Positions 25,513-34,396 of a DNA stretch of 64,000 nt are shown in pieces (the first letter of the stretch is position 1; each line of letters starts with the position of its first letter). The DNA lies in the NCBI GenBank assembly GCA_963761905.1, contig CAVXIQ010000006.1, positions 620,001-684,000 on the forward strand, given 5' to 3'. The notes below the pieces were generated by a model. It had not been told where the DNA came from and searched no databases. It worked only from the letters and a program-made list of their open reading frames with translations. This DNA is from Gaiellasilicea sp963761905 (lineage in GTDB: Bacteria > Actinomycetota > Thermoleophilia > Gaiellales > Gaiellaceae). A program made the position numbers and the translations under genes.

Positions 25513-27014
25513 GCTCCGCGGAGAACCCCCTCCTCGAAGGGCTGCGACTCCGCCGCACGCCGGAGCCGTGCGCGCTCGTGATCTTCGGCGCGTCGGGCGA
25601 CCTGACCCAGCGCAAGCTCTTCCCGGCGCTCTACTCGCTCGCCGTCAGGCGCTTGCTCCCCGAGCAGTTCGGGATCGTCGGCGTCGCTCGCAGCGAGCAG
25701 AAGACCAAGGAGTGGATCGGGGCGATGAAGAAGGCGGTGCAGACGCACAGCCGGGACGAGTTCAAGCAGGACGTCTGGAGCTCGCTCGCCGAGGGGATGC
25801 ACTACGTCGCCACCGACTTCGCCGACGACCGGGGCGAGGATGCGGTCGTCGAGGTGCTGCGCTCGCTGGACGAGAAGCGCGGCACGGCTGGAAACCGCGT
25901 CTACTACCTCGCCGTCCCGCCCGCCGCGTTCGAGACGATCGTCAACGAGCTCGGCGAGCGGCGCGGGAGCGAGGGCTGGACGCGGCTGATCGTCGAGAAG
26001 CCGTTCGGCCACGACGCCTCCTCCGCGGACAAGCTGAACGCGATCCTGAAGCAGTGGTTCACCGAGGACGAGGTCTTCCGGATCGACCACTACCTCGGCA
26101 AGGAGACGGTGCAGAACATGCTGGCCCTCCGCTTCGCGAACGGGATCTTCGAGCCGATCTGGAACCGCCAGTTCATCGATCACGTCCAGATCACCGTCGC
26201 CGAGTCGATCGGAGTCGAGGGGCGCGCCGGGTTCTACGAGTCCGCCGGAGTGATCCGCGACATCTTCCAGAACCACCTGCTCCAGCTGATCGCGCTGACG
26301 GCGATGGAGCCGCCGATCGACTTCACCGCCGACTCGGTCCGCAACGAGAAGGTGAAGGTGCTCCGCTCGCTGCATACGCCCGGGCCGAAATCGGTCGTGC
26401 GCGGCCAGTACGGGCGGGGATTCGTCGAAGGCGAGGAGGTTCCTGGCTATCGCGACGAGCCGGGCGTCGCGGCCGACTCGACCACCGAGACGTTCATCGC
26501 CGCCAAGCTCTACGTCGACAACTGGCGCTGGGCCGACACGCCGTTCTACGTGCGCGCCGGCAAGCGGATGGCGCGGCGCGAGACCGCGATCGCGATCCAG
26601 TTCCAGCGCGCGCCGCACCCGCCGTTCGCGGAGATCGCGGGCGACGGTCTCCGACCGAACGTGCTCCTGATTCACGTCCAGCCGGACGAGGGTGTCTCGC
26701 TCGCGATCGGGGCGAAGGTGCCGGGGCAAGGGATGTCGATTCGGACCGTCCACATGGACTTCCTCTACGGCGGCGCCTTCCGCACCGGGCTTCCGGAGGC
26801 GTACGAGCGGCTGATCCTGGACGCGATGCTCGGCGACGCGACGCTGTTCACCCGCTCGGACGAGGTGGACGAGCAGTGGGAGCTCGTCGACTCGATCGTC
26901 GCCGCCTGGCGGCGCGACCGGCCGAACTTCCCGAACTACGAGTCGGGCACGTGGGGCCCGCGCAGTGCCGACGAGCTGATCCATCGGGACGGGCGGAGCT
27001 GGAGGCGGCATTGA
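25509..27014 (+). CDS. zwf: glucose-6-phosphate 1-dehydrogenase
   Basis: First enzyme of the oxidative pentose phosphate pathway, making 6-phosphoglucono-lactone and NADPH. The 501-residue protein has the cofactor loop FGASGDLTQRKLFPALYSLA and the active-site signature RIDHYLGKETVQNML (with the base His in the preceding helix). EKPFGHD and a YVRAGKRMARRET segment follow. Length and motifs are complete. GTG 25509 overlaps the gnd stop, and the following opcA starts in a TTGA overlap. No 6-phosphogluconolactonase gene is in the window. Confidence 0.95.
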   Translation: MSSAENPLLEGLRLRRTPEPCALVIFGASGDLTQRKLFPALYSLAVRRLLPEQFGIVGVARSEQKTKEWIGAMKKAVQTHSRDEFKQDVWSSLAEGMHYVATDFADDRGEDAVVEVLRSLDEKRGTAGNRVYYLAVPPAAFETIVNELGERRGSEGWTRLIVEKPFGHDASSADKLNAILKQWFTEDEVFRIDHYLGKETVQNMLALRFANGIFEPIWNRQFIDHVQITVAESIGVEGRAGFYESAGVIRDIFQNHLLQLIALTAMEPPIDFTADSVRNEKVKVLRSLHTPGPKSVVRGQYGRGFVEGEEVPGYRDEPGVAADSTTETFIAAKLYVDNWRWADTPFYVRAGKRMARRETAIAIQFQRAPHPPFAEIAGDGLRPNVLLIHVQPDEGVSLAIGAKVPGQGMSIRTVHMDFLYGGAFRTGLPEAYERLILDAMLGDATLFTRSDEVDEQWELVDSIVAAWRRDRPNFPNYESGTWGPRSADELIHRDGRSWRRH

Positions 27015-27851
27015 GTGTCGTGTCGGATGTCGAACGGCAACTCGAAGAGCTGCGCATGCTGGAGGGCGCCGACGGCGCGCCGGATCTGCGGACGAGCGTG
27101 ATGACCCACATCGCTTGGGCGCCGCCGAAGTGGGCGGCCGCCGCGCGCCGGACGCTCGCGGGACTCGAGGAGCGCCATCCGTCGCGGACGATCCTGCTCT
27201 TCCCCGAGCCGCGAGGGCGGGACGGCGTCGACGTGGCGGTGACGATGCAGTGCTTCGCGCATGGCCGGTGTCTCGCATGAGGTGTGCTCGGAGGTGATCG
27301 AGCTCCGGCTCGGGGGCAAGCGCGCCCGGGCGCCGGCCTCGATCGTGCAGCCGCTCCTGATCTCCGACCTGCCCACGTTCTGCCGCTGGCGCGGCGAGCC
27401 GCCTTGGGGGAAGCCCGAGCTCGAGCAGCTCGTCGACGTCTGCGACCGGCTCGTCGTCGACTCCTCCGAGTGGACGCGGCTTCCGGCCGCTTACGAGAAT
27501 CTGGCGGCGCTCTTCGCCCGGGTGGCCGTCTCGGACATCGCGTGGGCCCGGGGGCGTGACTGGCGAGGCCGCCTGGCCGAGCTCTGGCCGGAGATCCGCA
27601 AAGCCGAGCGGCTGTCCGTGACCGGCCCGAAGGCGGACGCGACCCTCCTCGCCGGCTGGCTCCGCTCGCGCCTTCGGCGGGAGGTCGCGCTCAGCCGGCG
27701 CTCGGCGGAGGAGCTCGCGCGTGTCGCCGTGGACGGTGTCGTCGTCGACCCTCCGCGAGCGGGAGCGCCGACCGCGAGCGATTTGCTCTCCGCCGAGCTC
27801 GACGTCTTCGGCCGCGATCCGATCTACGAGGCGGCGGTCGAGGCTGCCTGA
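27011..27851 (+). CDS. opcA: OpcA-like glucose-6-phosphate dehydrogenase assembly protein, frame broken
   Basis: OpcA proteins activate or assemble Zwf in cyanobacteria and Actinobacteria and are usually encoded next to it. The N-terminal part (from TTG 27011 or GTG 27020) contains SVMTHIAWAPPKW...HPSRTILLFPEP, the family landmark. The C-terminal part has VCSEVIELRLGGKRA, SIVQPLLISDLPTFCRWRGEPP, and the aspartate-rich VDSSEW motif. The frame changes near 27262: removing one base in CATGGCCGG gives a continuous 279-residue protein. GTG 27020 is a more usual codon than the TTG, but neither has a clear ribosome-binding site. Confidence 0.85.
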
Positions 27852-27903
27852 GGCCGGTCGGGCCGAGTTCGAGCACGCCGTCCGCGAGTTTCGGCTCGAC
27901 GAG

Positions 27904-28572
27904 GTGCAGCTCGACGACGCGGCGCTCGACGTCGCCCGCGGCTCGCTCGAGCGAACCGAGCTCTTCGTCCTTGGCGAGTTCCACGGGATCGCCGAGACGG
28001 CGAGCGCGATCCTGACGCTGGTGCGGAGGCTCGGCGTGCGTGTTCTTGGCCTCGAGTGGTCGTTCAACGAGGTGGGAGCCGTGCTCGAGGAGCTCATGAG
28101 GACGGGACGATTCGACCTCGATGCGATCTGGAGCATCCCCGCCGGAGGCGATCTCTTCGCCGGCGACGGCCGCTTCACCGCAGAGTTGGTGCGGGTGCTA
28201 GAGCATCAGATCCAGTCGGGCGAGTTGACCGCGGTCGTCCCGATCGACCGGCTCGACGAGGAGCCGCCGCTCGTGGTCGACCGCGAGATAGACATGGCGG
28301 AGCGGCTCCTCGCGCACCGGCGGCCCGGTGATCCGATGCTGGTCGTGCCAGGCTACTTCCACGCGTCCCGCACGCCGTTCGACGGATTCGAGCCGATGTT
28401 CGTCCACCTCGAACGCGCGCTGCCGGGCCTCGCCAACGGTGCGCTCGAGTTCGGCGAGGGTGCCGGCTACTCGCGCGGCGAACAGTCCGTGCGCCCGCTC
28501 GACCGCCCGTTCGACGCGGTCTACCGCCTGGAGCGCGCAACGCCGGCCACCGTCCCGGCCCGACGGGCCTGA
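27904..28572 (+). CDS. hypothetical protein
   Basis: I do not recognise the family with certainty. The open frame extends upstream to 27721, overlapping opcA, and homologous-looking sequence seems to begin near 27844 (PEAGRAEFEHAVREFRLDEV). No ATG is available there, so GTG 27904 is a conservative start and the true one may be lost to a frame error. The core shows ERTELFVLGEFHGIAETASAIL, then LGLEWSFNEVGAVLEELM, VVPIDRLDEEPP, and VVPGYFHASRTPFDG. A short strand, then GEFHG, and spaced His/Glu residues recall hydrolase folds such as the erythromycin-esterase/ChaN group, but this is only a resemblance. It follows opcA closely and may be co-transcribed. Confidence 0.5.
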   Translation: MQLDDAALDVARGSLERTELFVLGEFHGIAETASAILTLVRRLGVRVLGLEWSFNEVGAVLEELMRTGRFDLDAIWSIPAGGDLFAGDGRFTAELVRVLEHQIQSGELTAVVPIDRLDEEPPLVVDREIDMAERLLAHRRPGDPMLVVPGYFHASRTPFDGFEPMFVHLERALPGLANGALEFGEGAGYSRGEQSVRPLDRPFDAVYRLERATPATVPARRA

Positions 28573-28600
28573 ACGGGCCGCGTCCGGGATTCGAGCGCGC

Positions 28601-29332
28601 TCAGCCGTTCAGCGCGCTGAGCGCTTCGTCGTGCAGCAAGCCGTTCGAGGCGAGCGCGCTGCCGCCGTCGGCGCGATCCACTCCGGAAAGATCGGTCAGC
28701 CTCCCGCCCGCCTCCTCGACGATCAGCTTCGGCGCCGCCAGATCCCACAGATTCGCCGTCGACTCGACGCAGAGGTCGACAGCGCCCTCGGCCAGCAGCA
28801 TGTACTGCCAGAAGTCGCCGAAGCCGCGCGGCGCCCAGCTCCGCTGCGCCAGCGCGAGAAAGCGCTCGTCGGCTCCGTGCAGGCTCGTGTACGTGAGCAC
28901 GGCGTCCTCGATTCGCTCGATGCGCGAGACGTGGAGCGAGCGCCCGTCTGCCACCGCACCCTGGCCGCGGACGGCCCACCAGCGCCTGCCGAGCGCCGGC
29001 GCCGAGACGACGGCGACGCGATCCTCGAGCGCGATCAGCGTCGCGAAGATCGGGATCCCGCGAACGTAGTTCTTCGTCGCGTCGATCGGATCGAGGATCC
29101 AGCGCTCGCCGTCGCCCTCATCGGCGCCGTACTCCTCGCCGAGCACGCGCTCGCCGGGCCGCTCGGCCGCGATCCGCTCGCGCAGGCGCTCCTCGACCGC
29201 CCGGTCGGCCTCCGAGACGGGCGTCAGGTCGGGCTTCGTCTCGACGCGGAGGTCGCTTGCGCCGAACCGGGCGAGCGTGATCGCATCGGCGTCGTCGGCC
29301 AGCGAGAGCGCGAACTCGAGCTCGGGGGTCAC
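28601..29332 (-). CDS. inositol monophosphatase family protein (possibly histidinol-phosphatase)
   Basis: The 243-residue Mg-dependent phosphatase has the family motifs in order. EEYG carries the first metal Glu, WILDPIDATKNYVRG is a variant of DPLDGTxNF, and LWDLAAPKLIVEEAGG corresponds to WDxAAG. Members act on inositol phosphates, histidinol phosphate or fructose bisphosphate; the DATKNY and WDLAAP forms are common in the HisN-like group, which I favour weakly. GTG 29332 overlaps the amidase stop (GTGA). The pair forms the tail of a minus-strand run that begins at ctaC, although a shared transcript across the whole run is not shown. Confidence 0.85.
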   Translation of the reverse strand: MTPELEFALSLADDADAITLARFGASDLRVETKPDLTPVSEADRAVEERLRERIAAERPGERVLGEEYGADEGDGERWILDPIDATKNYVRGIPIFATLIALEDRVAVVSAPALGRRWWAVRGQGAVADGRSLHVSRIERIEDAVLTYTSLHGADERFLALAQRSWAPRGFGDFWQYMLLAEGAVDLCVESTANLWDLAAPKLIVEEAGGRLTDLSGVDRADGGSALASNGLLHDEALSALNG

Positions 29333-30450
29333 AGCGCCGCCTCGAGCAGCCGGCCGGCGGCGAGCACGAGCGCGTCCGCGCCGGGGCGGCCCGCCAGCTG
29401 GACGGAGGTCGGCACACCGTCCTCCGTCACCCCGCACGGGAGCGCCAGCGCGGGCCAGCCGAGCGCCGAGAAGGGGAACGTGAACCGGATCAGCGACTCG
29501 CGCACGTCGAGGTCGCCGACGCCGCCCGCGCCGAGCAGGGGCGCGACGATCGGCAGCGTCGGCGTGAGGACGAGGTCGACCCCGTCGAGCGCCTCGCTCA
29601 CCCGCTCCGCGTACTCGGAGCGCAGGCGCGTCCCGCGCTCGACCTCGGAATCGCGTACCTCCAGGCAGCGCTCGACCTTGACCCGCACGTCCTCGCCGTA
29701 GCCGTCGGCGCTCTGCGCGAAGAGCTCGCGATGAACGTCGGCGACCTCGCGCATGAAGGGCGCGTACACCGCCTGGTCGGGAAACGGGAGCTCGATCGCT
29801 CGCTGCCGCGGGAACCACGCTGCCGCTGCCTCGACTCGCGCCTGCACCTGCGGATCGGCGAGCTCTGCCCAGGCGACCCCAACCTCGACTTCTTCGAGCG
29901 ACTCGAGGAGGCGCGGGTCGAAGCTCCCGACGAGGTGGCCGAGCATGTCCTCGCAGCCGGCGACGTCCCGCGCCATCGGCCCGCCGGTGTCGAAGCTCGC
30001 GGCGAGCGGCCAGCAGCGCTCGAGCGAGACGAGCCCATGGCTGGGCTTGAAGCCGACGACTCCGCAACAGGCCGCGGGGATCCGGATCGAGCCCGCCGAA
30101 TCGGTGCCGAGCGCCGCATCCGCGAGCCCGGCCGCGAGCGCCGCCGCCGAGCCGCCGCTCGACCCACCGGCGACTCGTCCGGGCGCGGCCGGATTCGGAA
30201 CGGCGCCGAAGTGCGGGTTCTCGGAGGTCGTGCCGTAGGCGAACTCGTGCAGGTTGGTCTTGCCGACGAGCGCGTAGCCGGCCGCTTCGAGCACGGCCAC
30301 CGCGGGCGCCGTCTCGCTCGGGACGTGCTCGGCGAAGATGCCGGACCCGTACGTCGTCGCGAGGCCGGCGGTGTCGAAGAGGTCCTTCACGGCCAGGCGG
30401 ATTCCCGGCCCGACCGAGGCCGGCCGCGCGAGGAAGATCCCGTCACCCAT
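29329..30450 (-). CDS. amidase-signature family hydrolase
   Basis: The 373-residue protein has the Ser-Ser-Lys catalytic set of the amidase family. Lys lies in LAVKDLFDTAG, the middle Ser is in GGSSGGSAAALAAGLADAALGTDSAGSIRIPAA, and the nucleophile Ser is in the DSAGSIR part. The C-terminal region is shortened compared with typical 450-500 residue amidases such as GatA. Gene context offers no substrate. A GatA role is unlikely without gatB/gatC nearby and with this length. The start is ATG 30450. It follows the 45-residue membrane-peptide gene after 10 bases. Confidence 0.85.
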   Translation of the reverse strand: MGDGIFLARPASVGPGIRLAVKDLFDTAGLATTYGSGIFAEHVPSETAPAVAVLEAAGYALVGKTNLHEFAYGTTSENPHFGAVPNPAAPGRVAGGSSGGSAAALAAGLADAALGTDSAGSIRIPAACCGVVGFKPSHGLVSLERCWPLAASFDTGGPMARDVAGCEDMLGHLVGSFDPRLLESLEEVEVGVAWAELADPQVQARVEAAAAWFPRQRAIELPFPDQAVYAPFMREVADVHRELFAQSADGYGEDVRVKVERCLEVRDSEVERGTRLRSEYAERVSEALDGVDLVLTPTLPIVAPLLGAGGVGDLDVRESLIRFTFPFSALGWPALALPCGVTEDGVPTSVQLAGRPGADALVLAAGRLLEAAL

Positions 30451-30460
30451 GACGGCGGCG

Positions 30461-30598
30461 CTAATCGAGCGCGAGGTAGAGCAGCGCGACGCCGACGGTG
30501 CCGGCGAAGAGGACGAGGAAGACGGCGAAGAGGAGCCAGCCGAGCACGAGGTTCTTGCGCTCCTGCTCGGGCGTCAGTTCCATGGCGTCGTGGTCCAT
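30461..30598 (-). CDS. 45-residue single-pass membrane protein in the cytochrome oxidase gene run
   Basis: The frame runs from ATG 30598 (adjacent to the ctaB stop) to TAG at 30461. The peptide begins MDHDAMELTPEQERKNLVL and then forms one hydrophobic helix (GWLLFAVFLVLFAGTVGVALL) with a short YLALD end. Position and layout recall the small accessory subunits of haem-copper oxidases or CtaF/subunit IV-like proteins, but I see no diagnostic motif. Evidence that it is real is the exact fit between ctaB and the amidase, a good start and an unbroken amphipathic-plus-helix design. It could be an oxidase subunit or assembly helper. Confidence 0.6.
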   Translation of the reverse strand: MDHDAMELTPEQERKNLVLGWLLFAVFLVLFAGTVGVALLYLALD

Positions 30599-31783
30599 CT
30601 AGAGCACGACCGGGTTGACGGCGGCCGCGACGAAGAGCAGCGCCAGGTAGAGGAGCGAGTAGTGGAAGAGGAGGCCTGCGCGGCGGCGGCTGGGCTCGCG
30701 CCGGAGCTGCCAGGCAAGCCAGAGGAAGAGCCCTCCGAGCAGGGCGGCAGCGGCGACGTAGACCGGACCGAACCAGAAGCCGACGACGAGCGTGAACGCG
30801 ACGAGCACGACCGAGTAGACGACGATCTGCCGCGTCGTCTCGCTCTCCCCGCGCACGACCGGCAGCATCGGCACCTTCGCTGCCGCGTAGCTCTCCTTGA
30901 GGAGGAGGGCCAGCGCCCAGAAGTGCGGCGGCGTCCAGAGGAAGACGATCAGGAAGAGCCAGAGCGCGGGAAGAGCCAGGTCTCCCGTCGCGGCGGCGTA
31001 GCCCACGAGCGGCGGGACTGCGCCCGCCGCGCCGCCGATCACGATGTTCTGCGACGTCGTCCGCTTCAGCCAACGGGTGTAGACGAGGACGTAGAAGAGG
31101 CCGCCAACGAGTGCGAGCGCGGCCGCGAAGACGTTGACGACGCTCGCGAGGAGCACGAACGAGAGCGCGGAGAGGACGAGCCCGAACTCGAGCGCGCGCG
31201 CCGGCGGCACTCGGCCAGCGGCGACGGGCCGCTTCTCTGTCCGCTTGCCCATCAGCCGGTCGATGTCGCGGTCGAGCAGGTGGTTGAGCGCGCTCGCCCC
31301 GCCGCACGCGAGCGCGAGACCGACCATCGCCGCGACGAAGAGCCCGAGCGGCGGCACGCCCTGCGCGCCGACGAACATCCCCGCCGCGCCGGTCACGAGC
31401 AGGAGCGACATGATCCGCGGCTTCGTGAGCGTCACGTAGTCCCGCCACGGACCTGCCTCCACGCCCGAGCCTCGGAAGCACTGCACGGCCGAGATGCAAG
31501 CGGCGGCGAGCGAGGCCGAGGCGAGCGCCACGTGCAGGCCTGGCAGGGTCACCGCTGCGGCAGCGCCGAAGAGCACGAGCGCCGCCAGTGCGGGACCGAG
31601 GAGCTGCCGGTGCGCGATCCACGCGGCCACGGCGACGGCCACGAGCGGCGGCACCGCGAGCGCCGAGACGTACTCGTGCCCGAGCCCGAGCGTCCCGGAG
31701 ACGACGGCGAGCAGCGTTCCCGCCACGCCGAGCAGCGCAGCGAGCTGCAGCCAGAAGCCGGGTCTCGAGCTGCTAGAGCGCAC
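30599..31783 (-). CDS. ctaB: protohaem IX farnesyltransferase (haem O synthase) with extra N-terminal membrane region
   Basis: Attaches a farnesyl group to haem B, making haem O for the oxidase. The catalytic part (about residues 100-394) has the UbiA-type motifs ALNHLLDRDIDRLMGKRTEKRP and LVYTRWLKRTTSQNIVIGG, which include the polyprenyl-diphosphate Asp motif. PPHFWALALLLKESY is the second conserved region. The first 95 residues are an added hydrophobic domain with about three helices (WLQLAALLGVAGTLLAVVSGTLGLG), reminiscent of part of CtaA/Cox15. GTG 31783 overlaps ctaD by 11 bases. Fusions of CtaA with CtaB exist in some bacteria, but this extension is too short to be a full CtaA. Confidence 0.88.
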   Translation of the reverse strand: MRSSSSRPGFWLQLAALLGVAGTLLAVVSGTLGLGHEYVSALAVPPLVAVAVAAWIAHRQLLGPALAALVLFGAAAAVTLPGLHVALASASLAAACISAVQCFRGSGVEAGPWRDYVTLTKPRIMSLLLVTGAAGMFVGAQGVPPLGLFVAAMVGLALACGGASALNHLLDRDIDRLMGKRTEKRPVAAGRVPPARALEFGLVLSALSFVLLASVVNVFAAALALVGGLFYVLVYTRWLKRTTSQNIVIGGAAGAVPPLVGYAAATGDLALPALWLFLIVFLWTPPHFWALALLLKESYAAAKVPMLPVVRGESETTRQIVVYSVVLVAFTLVVGFWFGPVYVAAAALLGGLFLWLAWQLRREPSRRRAGLLFHYSLLYLALLFVAAAVNPVVL

Positions 31784-33404
31784 CGCGCTCCTTCAGCTTC
31801 CGGCGCAGGTCGTACAGCGGTCGCGCGCTCGTCACGTAGGGCACCTTCTCGAAGTTCCAGGGCGGCGGCGGCGAGGTCGTGTACCACTCGAGCGTGTCGG
31901 CGAGCCACGGATCGTTGCCCGCGCGCTTCCCGGTCTTCCGCGTCTTCAACGCGTTGATCACGAAGAGCAGGATCCCGATCCCCATCACGTACGAGCCGAT
32001 CGAGGAGACGAGGTTGTACTCCTGCAGGAGCCCGGTGTCCTCGTAGGTGTAGACCCGGCGCGGCATCCCGAGCAGACCGAGCATGTGCTGCGGGAAGAAC
32101 GTCAGGTTGAAGCCGACGAAGGTGAACCAGAAGCACGCCTTGCCGAGCCCCTCGTCGAGCAGCCGTCCGAACATCTTCGGCCACCAGTAGAAGAGCGCGG
32201 CGAGGATCCCCAGGATCGAGCCGCCGAAGAGGACGTAGTGGAGGTGGGCGACGACGTAGTAGGTGTCGTGCACCTGCCAGTCGATCGGGAACGCGGCGAG
32301 GAAGATCCCCGAGAGGCCGCCGATCGTGAACACCGAGACGAAGCCGAGCGCGAACAGCATCGCCGTGTCGAAGTGGAGGTTGCCGCGCCAGAGCGTCGCC
32401 AGCCAGTTGAAGATCTTGATCGCCGTCGGCACCGCGATCACCATCGAGGAGACCATGAAGAAGCCGTTCAGGAACGCCGGCATCCCGACCGTGAACATGT
32501 GGTGCGCCCAGACGAGGAGCGAGAAGAAGCCGATCGCGACGGTCGAGAACGCGATCGCCTTGTAACCGAAGATCGGCTTGCGCGCGAAGACGGGGATGAT
32601 CTCCGAGATGATCCCGAAGACGGGCAGGATCATGATGTAGACCTCGGGGTGGCCGAAGAACCAGAAGGCGTGCTGGTAGAGCACCGCGCTCCCGCCCTCG
32701 CTCGGAACGAAGAAGTTGGTGCCCGCCTGCCGGTCGAGGAGGAGCAGCGTCAGCCCGGCCGAGAGCGCCGGCAGGACGAGGATCAGCAGGCCGGCGTAGA
32801 TGTCGATCGACCAGACGAAGAGCGGCAGCCGCGTCCAGCTCATGCCCGCCGTCCGCATGTTGTGGATCGTGACCACGAAGTTGATCGCGCCCGCGAGCGA
32901 GGCGACCGTGAGGATGTGGAGCGAGAGGATCCAGAGGTCCTGGCCGTTCCCCTCCATGTACACCGAGTTCGGCGGGTAGCTCGTCCAGCCGCCCCGCGCG
33001 GCGCCGTACTCGGCGAAGAACGAGAGCAGCAGGATGATCCCGCCGAAGAGGAAGAGCCAGTAGGAGAGCGCGTTCAGGCGCGGGAAGGCCATGTCGCGCG
33101 CGCCGATCATCAGCGGCACGAGGTAGTTGCCGAAGCCGGCGAGGATCGGGACGACGACGAGGAAGATCATCGTCGTGCCGTGGATCGTGAAGAGCTCGTT
33201 GTAGCCGTCGCGCGTGATGAAGTCCGAGTTCGCCTGGGCGAGCTGCGTCCGGATCAGGAGCGCCATGATCCCGCCGGCGACGAAGAAGAGGCCGGACGTG
33301 ACGATGTAGAGGATCCCGATCCGCTTGTGGTCGACCGTCGTCAGCCAGCTCGCGACGCGGCCGCGCTGCCAGGCGGGAACGGGCTTCTCTGCTCTAACCG
33401 CCAC
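31773..33404 (-). CDS. ctaD: cytochrome c oxidase subunit I
   Basis: The catalytic haem-copper subunit that reduces oxygen and pumps protons. The 543-residue protein has about twelve membrane helices. The haem a His lies in FTIHGTTMIFLVV, and CuB/haem a3 ligands are in WFFGHPEVYIMILP (with the cross-link Tyr), VWAHHMFTVG, and VAHLHYVLFGG. GTG 33404 is taken as start because VAVRAEKPVPAW leads into the conserved WLTTVDHKRIGILY; it overlaps the restored ctaC stop by 11 bases. No subunit III gene is seen nearby, which is notable because A-type oxidases usually carry ctaE close by. Confidence 0.95.
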   Translation of the reverse strand: MAVRAEKPVPAWQRGRVASWLTTVDHKRIGILYIVTSGLFFVAGGIMALLIRTQLAQANSDFITRDGYNELFTIHGTTMIFLVVVPILAGFGNYLVPLMIGARDMAFPRLNALSYWLFLFGGIILLLSFFAEYGAARGGWTSYPPNSVYMEGNGQDLWILSLHILTVASLAGAINFVVTIHNMRTAGMSWTRLPLFVWSIDIYAGLLILVLPALSAGLTLLLLDRQAGTNFFVPSEGGSAVLYQHAFWFFGHPEVYIMILPVFGIISEIIPVFARKPIFGYKAIAFSTVAIGFFSLLVWAHHMFTVGMPAFLNGFFMVSSMVIAVPTAIKIFNWLATLWRGNLHFDTAMLFALGFVSVFTIGGLSGIFLAAFPIDWQVHDTYYVVAHLHYVLFGGSILGILAALFYWWPKMFGRLLDEGLGKACFWFTFVGFNLTFFPQHMLGLLGMPRRVYTYEDTGLLQEYNLVSSIGSYVMGIGILLFVINALKTRKTGKRAGNDPWLADTLEWYTTSPPPPWNFEKVPYVTSARPLYDLRRKLKERGAL

Positions 33405-34393
33405 TGAAGCCGTCCTCGAGGTAGTCCGGTCAGCGCGTCGAGCTGGCGGTCGGTCCAGTCCTGGCCGACGGGCGGCATCGCGCCGCGGCCGTTCCGGATC
33501 ACGTTCTCGAGCGCCCTCGCGTCCTGGAGCAGGCTGTTGCCGACGAGGCCGGGGCCGATGTCGCCCGCGCCCGCGAGCCCGTGGCACTTCGCGCAGGCGC
33601 CGGCGTACGTCTCCTCGCCGAGGTCGGACGTGCCTGCCTCCTGGGCCTCCGCCTCCTCCTCAAGCCAGCTCTCGAACTCCTCGCGCGGGAGCGCCTCCAC
33701 CTGCGCCGTCATCGCGGCGTGCTGGATCCCGCAGAACTCGGCGCACTGGCCGCGGTAGATCCCCGGCGCCCTCGCGCGGAACCAGGACTCGTTCGTGACG
33801 CCCGGAATCGCGTCGAACTTGCCGCCGAGCGCGGGAATCCACCAGGAGTGGATCACCTCGAAGTTGGGGGCGCTGATGTTCAGCTTCACGGTCTGGCCGG
33901 CGGGCGCGCGCAGGTTGTCGACCGCGATCACGCCGTTGGGATAGACGAAGTTCCAGTAGTAGCGGTAGCCCTTCACCTGCACGTCGACGCGTCCGCCGGC
34001 GGCGTTCGCGCTCGGCACGTTCTGGATGCCGGGGAGCTTGTAGAAGACGATCCCGCCGATCGCGACCAGGAGCACGACGGGCAGGAGCGTCCACGCGATC
34101 TCCAGGTTCGTGTTCCCGTGGATCTGGGCGCCGTCCTCGTCTCGGCCGCGCCGGCGCCGGCGGTAGCGGACGATGAGCCAGATCAGCGAGCCCTCGACGA
34201 GCAGGAAGACCCCACCGGTGAACACCGAGACCCAGGTGTACGCCTCGTTGATCCGGTCGGAGTTCGGAGAGGCGCCTTCGACCGGCGCGAAGCCGCCGTT
34301 CCCCGCCAGCGCGATTTCCGAGAGGACGCCGCCGAGGACGAGCAGCGCGCTCAGAACGGCAAAGGCAAGAGGTCGACGCACGGCCGCAGGCAT
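33394..34393 (-). CDS. ctaC: cytochrome c oxidase subunit II with fused cytochrome c domain (caa3 type), 3' frame break
   Basis: Carries the CuA centre and accepts electrons. A signal or anchor segment starts at ATG 34393 (RRPLAFAVLSALLVLGGVLS). Two membrane helices and a cupredoxin domain follow, with IHSWWIPALGGKFDAIPG and the CuA motif CAEFCGIQHAAM. The C-terminal part is a mono-haem cytochrome c, with CAKCH and MPPVGQ giving the axial Met. Removing one base from the CC at 33426-33427 changes the end to ALTDYLEDGFSGG and a natural TAG at 33394. Restored length is 332 residues. A caa3 arrangement means cytochrome c is built in. The gene starts only 3 bases from a divergent gene. Confidence 0.9.
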
Positions 34394-34396
34394 TCT

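Noticed and set aside
29329..30450. Glutamyl-tRNA amidotransferase subunit A
   Set aside because: At 373 residues it is too short for GatA, and gatB and gatC are not adjacent.
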